Assembly (NCBI GenBank): GCA_027922465.2
Contig: BQMF02000272.1
Coordinates: 248,001-312,000, forward strand
DNA: 64,000 nt
Direction of reading: 5' to 3'
Source: Turritopsis dohrnii
Lineage: Eukaryota > Cnidaria > Hydrozoa > Anthoathecata > Oceaniidae
Part shown: one piece after another, positions 56,204 to 64,000 of the stretch
Layout of the letters: the number at the start of each line of letters is the position of its first letter
Position numbering within the stretch: position 1 is the stretch's first letter
The notes under the pieces: generated by a model
What the model was told of the DNA's origin: nothing
The model's database searches: none
What the model saw: the letters and a program-made list of their open reading frames with translations, nothing else
Program-made: the position numbers and the translations under genes

Positions 56204-56476
56204 ATGAGACTGACAAAAAGTTTTTACGAAGAATTAATGAGGTCAAAGTCTCAGCAATATGATGCCACTCATTATGCCATGTACCCTATGTCACAGTGCA
56301 AATATTCCATTTTGGATGTTACCTTCAACATAAGAACTTGTATTACAACTCCTGATGAAGCAGTTAGAGAAATCAGCAATGAGCCATGTATGTTCTGGAG
56401 TAGCTACGATACAATATATTTAACCATTGGATTTGAGCAAAACCAGATATGGTCTGCAAAGGCTCACCGAATATAA
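56204..56476 (+). CDS. Uncharacterised ORF (90 aa), possible exon
   Basis: ATG to stop with protein-like composition (MRLTKSFYEELMRSKSQQYD, CKYSILDVTFNIRTCITTPD, MFWSSYDTIYLTIGFEQN). No family recognised, no signal peptide, and no good donor near its end to link it to the CapA-type exons 450 bases on. Could be a small gene, a fossil exon or chance. Confidence 0.35.
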   Translation: MRLTKSFYEELMRSKSQQYDATHYAMYPMSQCKYSILDVTFNIRTCITTPDEAVREISNEPCMFWSSYDTIYLTIGFEQNQIWSAKAHRI

Positions 56477-56921
56477 CTGACCATGTGAGCAAGAAAATTT
56501 GTAAATAGTGTCTTGAAGCTTTTGTACTTTGTATAGCTACTCCTCCTAAACAATCGTTCATTTTATAAAATTAAGATAAATGAAAAAAAGAAAACTGGTA
56601 AACAAAAATTACAGAGACACTAAAGTGGAAGATGACGTACTTTATAAACAAAAGTTCCTCTCAGAAATATGTTCTCCCGCAAAACTATACTAGCTTATAA
56701 CGACTTCGAGAGCTGTCTAAGCAGTTTAGAGAGCATCGAACCTTTTTATTGTCTTCCTCGTCCAATCATTTGCAAGAACGGAACTAATCATAATCATCTC
56801 ATATTTATTTATTTATTTATTTATTTACAATCGAATGATGATAAGAAAAACTTTTATAAGAAAGGATTTCTATAGCTAATCGTCTTTCAGGAATTCTTTT
56901 TGTTATTTCTCTTTTTGGTAG

Positions 56922-58509
56922 TCTGGGCTTGCAACCCTCATATTTGGTGGAGACATCAGTCTCGATAAGCCAATCCGTACTGACACTGGCAGTGCTTGTG
57001 CATATAATGGTCTGTTAGCACACATGGCCAAGTATTTTCGGGAAGTTGATTACAGTATGATCAATCTTGAATCACCTTTCGTCACGAGAGAAATGGCAAA
57101 TGAAACTTTCTTTCCAACTAAAGGTTTGTGGATAAAAGTCAATTCTAGAATACATAATTCAAAAAATGCTAAGGCTTTTTGTTTTTGATTCAAATTTAAA
57201 GGTATCCACAACAAAGCCTGGCCAGAAGGCATCGAAGCTCTGACGTCATGTGGTGTGAGTGGCGCTACAATTGCAAACAACCATCTTGGTGATTACGGTG
57301 GCGACGCAGCCATATTGACAAGTAACATCTTAAAAGAACATTCTATTGACGTCATTGGACTGACACATAATTACCAGCCTCCGTATACCAGTCAGGTATG
57401 TTTACAGGCTATTGAAAAGTTAATAAATAAATAAAAACCTTCTTTACTTTTCTGTTATCACTTTCGTTTCCAGGTTCCCTTGATAAAAGAAATCAATGGC
57501 ATTAAAATAGGAGTTCTTGCCTACTGTGGTGACGCAACTGGAGAATGTGTAACTTTTAGACCAACTATAAAAGCAGGACCAGCGTTATTGATAAAGGAAA
57601 CAGTGGAAGAAGATATCAAACTGCTAAGAGTAAGTCCAGTCTCTTAAGATAAGTTTAGACCACAGATTCACTTAAATCTATATATGAAGCTATTCTTTGA
57701 GTGGGTCTTTCTTAGAAGACAAGACTGCCACGTAAAACAATACCAAATAAATAAATAAATAAAATATTAAGTAACTTTGTGTATCTAACTTCACCGCTTC
57801 TCATTATATTTTAGCCTCGTGTTGATGTTCTTGTTTTGTTTGTTCATTGGGGAAAGGAATATATGTCCATCCCAGAAGAAGACGAGAGAGAAATTGCCAT
57901 CTCATTAACGAAGTTGGGTGTTGACTTAATCGTTGGGAGTCATCCACATGTGCTGCAAGGACATGAGTGGATCAACGATACTTTAGTGCACTATAGTTTA
58001 GGAAATTTTGTGTTTCATCCACACTTCACCTTCATGGGAGTGAGTATCATCTTTGAACTACCAGGATCATTTGCCATCCATTCAATCATTTGCCATCCAT
58101 TCTATCACTTGTTTGTTTAATAAAGTTTCCATTGGTTTTGTCTTTAGTCCCTTCGTGGGAAAAAAAACAAAACTGCAATCCATGAAAAATACATGGAATT
58201 ATCGAAGAAATCACGTGGTCCAGCTAGTTACACTGAACTTTTCAAAGTAGAATTGACCAAGTATGTCTTCATTGCAACTATGCAATGTGTGTTTGTGTGT
58301 GCGTTATTGATTCGATTGTAACCTTATAACTTAATTTTCTTAGAACTGGTGTAAAAGAAGGCTATTACTTGCCAGTACGTGTTCATATGGACAATGTAAC
58401 AGAATGCTTGTACCCAAAAGCCGAGATTGAAGATAATTGGCTACAAATATGCGGACCAGAAGATAAAAACTGTTATGTTCCAAGACCAGGTGAACCTATC
58501 TATCCTTAA
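56922..58509 (+). CDS. CapA / PgsA-type poly-gamma-glutamate biosynthesis protein (N-terminal exon not found)
   Basis: Exons 56922-57123, 57202-57395, 57474-57629, 57815-58039, 58148-58260 and 58344-58509 are in phase and encode 351 residues after an unlocated first exon. The fold is the PGA_cap metallophosphatase: LIFGGDISLDKPIRTDTGSA (metal-binding Asp), MINLESP, TIANNHLGDYG (Asn-His), VLFVHWGKEY, IVGSHPHVLQGHEW (His-x-His), LVHYSLGNFVF. In bacteria this protein takes part in making or exporting poly-gamma-glutamate. Cnidarians are reported to carry bacterial-type homologues linked to the polymer of the stinging capsule, thought to be horizontally acquired. Five introns show that this copy is a resident eukaryotic gene. 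All metal ligands are present. The link to nematocysts here is inference. Confidence 0.85.
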
Positions 58510-59356
58510 AGACAGCATTTCTGTTGATGAACAATCTCTCTTATGGGATCCGAAACAATGACAAAGCATTCCATTGCGTACATGTATTGGTACTGCGCAT
58601 TGTGTTCTATTGAAGACAAAAAGTTGTGACGCGTGTGTGTCTGTGAGCGTTATTGATTCGTCGATTGTAACTTTGATTGAAAGGCAGTTAATTGTTCGAT
58701 CCGACTCGGACTTAGTGGTAGCCAATTTTGAATTCTAATATTTTGTCCATATAACTCACACGATGCGACAAAGTGTTAAAGAAAACAATAATTGAGGTGT
58801 TTTAAAATATAATTGAGCTTTTAGCAGTATTATGGATACATCAGTGTAATTTTGTAAATCTTGGATCTGAAATACAGTCGAATCTTTAGAATTCGAACTC
58901 TCTTTCTAATTTGAACGATCCCCTTCAACTATCATTTCCTTGGTTCTAGAACAATTCGAGTCATTTTTTCGGTTTCTTCGAGATTCGAATTACAGAGAGT
59001 ATAATGTATAACCAAATTTGCTAATCCAGTTCCATGCGAATGTTTGGTTGTCGTGTGGACAAAAGCAAAAACTTCAAAACTGCAGAAACTAAAGCTTACA
59101 GTCCAAGTCAGGAACACGTGAAAACATAGTGATCAAGCATCAAGCAACATATTGATATAAAACTCGTGGGAATGCGTTATTTTTAATGTTGATGGCGATA
59201 GTATTTTCAATCATTGTTTGTTTCTTTAAGAAAGATGTTTATGAGAGGAAGAAAAAGAAATGTTTGTTTTTAAATCATTTTATGCAGGAGATCTTAAACT
59301 TTTCGTTCCTTTTGAAAGAAGAAGACGATCATCCGCTTGAAAATAAATCAACTTTA
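58510..59356. other. 3' flank of the CapA-type gene
   Basis: No gene supported; AT-rich with no clear repeat. Confidence 0.4.
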
Positions 59357-59577
59357 AACCTGGTTCAGACCTGGTTCAGACCTGACGGTTTTGACGATTA
59401 AAATTCGATTTAATCGTCGTAATCGTCTAATGTGAACACTTTCGTAATCGTAATCGTAACAATCGTCGAAAAGGCGATGCAGAAATTACTGATTGATTAC
59501 TAGAGAGTGTTCACACATGGCGATTGAGACGATCGATTTTTTTTAATCGTCGTAATCGCCAAGTCTGAACCAGGCTT
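59357..59577. mobile_element. Foldback MITE with CCTGGTTCAGAC ends
   Basis: AAACCTGGTTCAGACCTG (the motif partly doubled) pairs with AAGTCTGAACCAGGCTTT. Internal ATCGTCGTAATCG and TGTGAACACT are inverted too. Non-coding, 221 bp. Confidence 0.8.
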
Positions 59578-59627
59578 TAGAAAGTGTAACTAAATTCCAA
59601 AAAGTATTATAAATCATTTTGCATATA

Positions 59628-60154
59628 TACGGTGGCACATTAGTGCCATCAAGTAACAAATTCATCTCTTGAAACAAACTCGTTTCACAGGACGTCCTAC
59701 GAACTCACAGGACGTCCTATTATGAATTCACAGGACGTCCTAAGACGCGCTCCAGGAGATACCGTGACTATGTCCACATAAACATTCCTAATCAAAATGG
59801 CGTCACTGATCACGTTTCTTCGGGGACGAAATGTTCCTGAAGAAGTGTTAAAGAGATTAGAACGTAAACTTATTTCAATTCCATGCAAATTTTGCAAAAG
59901 GACTAATATTTCTTAAATGTACTTAAATCCTCGTTGGTGGTAATGATGAATAAGATCATCTCTTGAAGCAGCCATCTTAGTTCTTTGACTTTCTCTGTGT
60001 TTTGATACCGTACATGACCACGTAGGACGTCCTGTGAGTTCATAGGACGTCCTGTGATTTCATAGGACGTCCTTTGAGTTCGTAGGACGTCCTGTGAAAC
60101 GAGTTTGTATCAAGAGATGAATTTGTTACTTGATGGCACTAATGTGCCACCGTA
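59628..60154. mobile_element. Long-TIR MITE with palindromic 10-mer arrays
   Basis: TACGGTGGCACATTAGTGCC is inverted exactly at 60154. Arms of ~120 bp carry AGGACGTCCT three times on the left and four times on the right, spaced about 18 bp. Flanks CATATA / CATATG are a 6-bp duplication with one change. TAC tips and 6 bp match the MITE at 26809. Confidence 0.88.
59797..59916 (+). pseudogene. Fossil first exon inside the MITE
   Basis: A 39-residue frame, MASLITFLRGRNVPEEVLKR onward, resembles the short SAM-like helical start (FLxxRGVxxxVIxRMEEEKI) of integrase-type transposon proteins in fish and cnidarians. It suggests the MITE derives by internal deletion from a coding element. Confidence 0.4.
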
Positions 60155-60567
60155 CATATGGATTAAAACAGGGGGTACGTAAGATTAGTCGATCCCATTA
60201 ATGTTTCTTTAAAATGGTTCCTTCCTTTCACCAATCACTAACACGGCTTTACAAATAATTTCTTTGTTTCTTGAAGCAACCATCATGTTTTGATTATAGG
60301 GTTTTCGGTCTTATAACTTTGGATAAACAAGACATACAAAAATTATTCGGATTTACCGTCAGGTGTTAATAACCCCTTATACACATCAAGTCATGACAGG
60401 TGAGATATGAACGAAAAGGTATCTAACAACGAAAAGGTACGACTGCTTACAACTAGAGGCAATGACACTAGAAAGAAATTAGCCGAATACACGTCATTTC
60501 TTTCTTGATTGGACCGTGTAATACAAATATAACTAACAACAACTAACAACAAAAATGGCTGCCAAAG
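60155..60567. other. Spacer between MITE and ATPase 3' end
   Basis: Nothing supported. An AACTAACAACAA repeat lies at 60530-60552. Confidence 0.4.
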
Positions 60568-63500
60568 TTATGTCACTGGAGTCCAGTGCTCTTCATTTTT
60601 TAACCTCTGATAAATCTGTTTGTATTTTGAGAGCTTCTTTTGTTGCATCCGATTGATGATCTTTTTCAGCCATTTTGAAGGCATGATGAGGTGCTCTACA
60701 GTGTATGATACCCACAGGTCTAGCAATGCGATCAAAACTAGACCTAATAAGAAAGTTTTGCTTTGAATAATAGCAAAACGAAAAACATTGTGAAAAAAAC
60801 CAGTCTGGTAAAATGTTAAAAACAAAGTGAAGCCAAAAGTAAAACTAAACGAGGCAACGTACATATAGTTTTTGTAGAACGGCACGCGATAAGGTTTTCC
60901 AGCACAACAGATCAGTGACAGCCATATGAACTGATAAAAGGAGATGTGAACTATGGCAGTGTTTTCGTAACACTTAATCGAAAGTTTTCCATTCCCTTTA
61001 AAGTAAGTCGGGGGCTGGTACCAAGGTGCTTTGCGTACGTACAGAAACACACCAAGTTGAACACTAAGCTGGATTAAAAGTTGAAATAACATCGAAATAA
61101 CGAAATTTGGGTGAGCAAGGCGACCACATGGCCGAGTCAGCGTCAAATGTTCGCTCGCTTTTGACTGAATGATCAAGACACCGTTCAAGAATGTTATTAA
61201 ACCAGCATACAAGAACTGGATATCGGAATAGTTGGAGTTCACATAGTAAAGCATCAACACGGCCATGAATTGAACGAAACTAAACAAAATGATAAACTTG
61301 ACGATGCTAAATGACGTCACCAAGGCTGCACGCCCTTCTTTCAATAATCGAAGTACACACGTGACATCAAAGATTTTCGAAGTGAAAGGAGCAACTACTG
61401 ATGCTTCTGCGTTTGATAAAGCGATTCCTGTGAAAAAGTCATATGTGGGCGTTAAACATCGCATAATGGGCGTTAATCATCGTATAAAGGGGCGTTAACA
61501 TGAGAAAGTCATCTAAACTTACCGACATTGGCTACTTTTAGCGCCCCACAATCGTTTGCGCCATCTCCACACATTCCAACGCGATAACCAAGTTGCTTCA
61601 AATCTTCGATGAGTTTTATCTTATGATCTGGATTCATTCTTGTAAACACGTTACCAGTCAGTAAAACATCTTGCAGGACATCTGGATAAATTTCTCGAAT
61701 CTTTGAATAAGTCCTCCCGGTTAAGATATGACAATATGACAGTGTATCTTCACTGCTACTTATATTCCTTGGGAAATCCTTATCTTCACTAATGTAATGT
61801 AATATATTGTTGTCATCGATTTCTATTCGTATTAAATGCTGATTTTCCCCAATTATGTTGACTTTCCGTGCTACTGAGGCAGCAGTATACATGTTGTCAC
61901 CGGTAGCCATCACAGAACGGACATTCGCGTCAAGCAAAGTTTGAATGACATGTTTAGAAGCTGGCTTTAACACGTTATCAAAGATAATCAAACCAAGAAA
62001 ATTTAGTTTGGATTCAACTTCTTTCCTTTGCATTTTAGCGACATTTTCCCATTTCAGATCTGATGGAATTGTCTTCGTTGCAACCGCTAACACACGTTTA
62101 CCCATCCTCACGAAGCGCAGCAATATGTCTTGGATATCCTTGGGCTGACTTTCCTCGCAACATAATGTAAAAATCTTTTCTGGTGATCCTTTGGTATACA
62201 CGATCACGTCGTTTTGATATAACTTTTTTGTTAGCACACTCATGGTTTGAAGAGTTGATTCAAAAGGAAATTGTTTTATTATAACTAGGGCGTTTGTACT
62301 AGCTTTACTTAACGCCCCTGAAGCAGCATAGATTGTGGGTGGAAAAGCAATGAATGTAACGGGGTGGTCGAACTTTTCCGAAAATCTTGGAGTAGGTTGA
62401 TTTATTTTCCAAGTGGTAAAATTGAACATGCACATTTCAAGTGGATCTCCGGTCATACAACCATTGATGTTTGTTAAGCAGTGACAAGAAGCCATCGCTG
62501 AAACCGAAATCAAACATCAGTATGAGAAACCTTAAACACTCCAATTTCTGTTTTGAATTTTGAAATTTTAGTATATAGTTCTACTTTTAGAAACCCTTCA
62601 AAAGTAGCAGAATGGAAGAATCGATTTAATAAAATGTATGGTTTACAAACCAACCGAATCATAATATTCTGGTTCTATATAGGACACAATCTTACCTTCT
62701 ATGATCTGATCTTCAAAAATCTGATGGACATTTTGATCTAATTCGTATGTATTTGAGCTCTTGCGATGAACAACACCGAAAACCATCAACTTATCTTCGG
62801 TCAGCGTTCCAGTCTTATCGAACACAAATAGTTGAACTTTCGCGGAAACGTTTACGCGAGCAGGATCAATACAGTATATGGACGATTTTTTCAAACGATA
62901 TGTAGCATATATCCAACTTATTGACATGCAAGCAAATAAAACAGGTGGTACAGCTAAAAACATTGAGAAGATATCAAGAGATCGCAATGTAATCACTGTA
63001 GCTTCTACTTTCTGTTTCATCAAAACAACCACAGTGTAAACACACCCTACACACGCAACCACGATGACAAACAACATGAGTTTCATAGCATCTTTAAAAA
63101 AATTAAAATGAACAGGATTAGGATGTATTATAGTTCGTATCAGTCGTCCTTTCAATGTACAAAAACCAGTTCGAACTACAACAGCTAATACTCTGCTGTC
63201 ACCTCCGTAAAAGTTTGCTTGTAAAATGTCAGTACCATTATATAATGTATGGCGTTTGTGTTTATTGACAGAATAAATCTCATTCAGAACTTCGCCCTTC
63301 GATGAAGACAGCGCTAAAGTATCGAGTGGTGTTTTTGTTGTTGGAAAACTTTCACCTGTTAAAGTGCTCTCATTAACAACACAACGACCATTCAACAGGA
63401 CCGCATCACACGGTAAATGCATGCCGCTAGGTGGAATGACGATGACGTCACCGGGAACTAAGTCATATGACGATTTAGAAACGATACGAGAGCAGTTTTC

Positions 63501-64000
63501 GTCTTTAATTAATACTTCAAAGTAATCGTTCGAAGTTCCAGCCATGTGTTGAAGCTTGTGCATGCTTCTTTTAGTTTCTATTGTTCCTAATGACAACGCG
63601 ATGAGATTGAAAATCACAGTGATGACTACATAGCTGAAGTAATGTTCTAATCCCCAAACAAGAACACTGAACAGTTGAAACAGAAAGAAAGGATGAGATG
63701 CCAATTCCATGAAAATAACCAGACTCGATCTCATTGGGATTTTAATACAGTTTTCCCCATGTATTGACAGTTTCTGTTGCGATGAGGTCCATGTCAACCC
63801 ATTGGACATTTCGTAGACAGACTTCACATCAAGTATATTATCCAGACCAGATAATTCTGTAATTTTGTTTTGTTGTGAATTGAAATAATATCTCAAGAAT
63901 TTGTGCTCGAAATATTTCATGTATTTTTGAGATAAAAGATTCAATTCAAATCTTGAAAAATCTTTTGCACATCCATCTTTATGTGGGAAGGAAATTGTTT
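60568..64000 (-). CDS. P5B-type (ATP13A-like) transport ATPase, 5' end beyond window
   Basis: Exons >64000-62696, 62497-61523 and 61427-60568 splice in phase with GT-AG borders. The open frame continues upstream past position 64000. Seen in order: M1-M2 (FFLFQLFSVLVWGLEHYFSY); the actuator loop NESTLTGESFP; M3-M4 with VPPVLFACMSISWIYATY; the phosphorylation site VFDKTGTLTED (catalytic Asp); the nucleotide-binding YTKGSPEKI; hinge motifs ATGDNMYTAASVARK and MCGDGANDCGALK; then six more membrane helices. ATP13A proteins sit in endolysosomal membranes, and ATP13A2/3 export polyamines to the cytosol. All catalytic motifs are intact. The M4 signature is PPVLF, whereas P5B pumps usually show PPALP and P5A show PPELP; the loss of the last Pro may alter substrate binding. 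Confidence 0.9.

Noticed and set aside
57050..57280. Minus-strand 76-codon frame
   Set aside because: Antisense to CapA-type exons with intact metal motifs.
1..64000. CRISPR arrays, operons, ribosome binding sites, replication origins
   Set aside because: No evenly spaced identical repeats or prokaryotic gene arrangement; the DNA is clearly eukaryotic nuclear.

Overview
The window is animal nuclear DNA: AT-rich, with spliced genes (GT-AG introns of about 70 to 1,500 bases, often GTAAGT donors), sparse host genes and a very heavy transposon load. The host gene content points to a cnidarian, probably a hydrozoan or anthozoan. It includes a bacterial-type poly-gamma-glutamate (CapA/PgsA) gene of the kind reported in cnidarians, two death-effector-domain membrane proteins, a matrix metalloproteinase relative and a P5B ATPase. 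Species assignment is inference. All gene models were spliced by eye and checked only for frame and splice consensus.

Layout. 1-6458 (-): a BEL/Pao LTR retrotransposon whose Gag-Pol frame is open for 1,912 codons up to the window edge. 6551-8683 (+): six-exon gene of the SAMD3-like / PB1-like family. 8684-12283: intergenic DNA with foldback MITEs. 12284-22139: a four-level nest of DNA transposons. Element A (PIF/Harbinger remnant) contains B (long palindromic TIRs), which contains C (PIF/Harbinger with an intact transposase and a MADF gene), which contains D (an integrase-type DDE transposase plus a RING gene). D sits inside C's MADF gene, and the coding flanks of both A and C can be followed across their insertions. 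22235-22537: two tRNA-Asn-like units.

23379-26589 (+): a tandem pair of genes encoding death effector domain, two membrane helices and an unrecognised C-terminal domain. 26809-27496: a long-TIR MITE. 27588-32319: a foldback element (E) interrupted by a decayed DIRS-type element, itself interrupted by a pogo/Tigger transposon with an intact ORF. 32990-36185 (-): a five-exon matrix metalloproteinase-like gene in which the catalytic glutamate of HExxHxxGxxH is serine and the usual structural Zn/Ca segment is absent, so it is a predicted pseudoprotease. 36186-45660: mostly non-coding, with a SINE and two foldback MITEs. 45670-46251: relic of an integrase-type transposase.

46812-55165: a P-element-like transposon (THAP-domain transposase with one in-frame stop, plus an antisense C2H2 companion gene) carrying a well-preserved DIRS retrotransposon in its transposase intron. 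56922-58509 (+): CapA/PgsA-type gene. 59357-60154: two MITEs, one carrying seven copies of a 10-bp palindrome and a fossil exon. 60568-64000 (-): a P5B-type (ATP13A-like) ATPase whose 5' end lies outside the window.

The host genes have no obvious shared pathway. The DED membrane pair is the best candidate for undescribed biology, followed by the pseudo-metalloproteinase. The remainder is an unusually legible record of successive transposon insertions.
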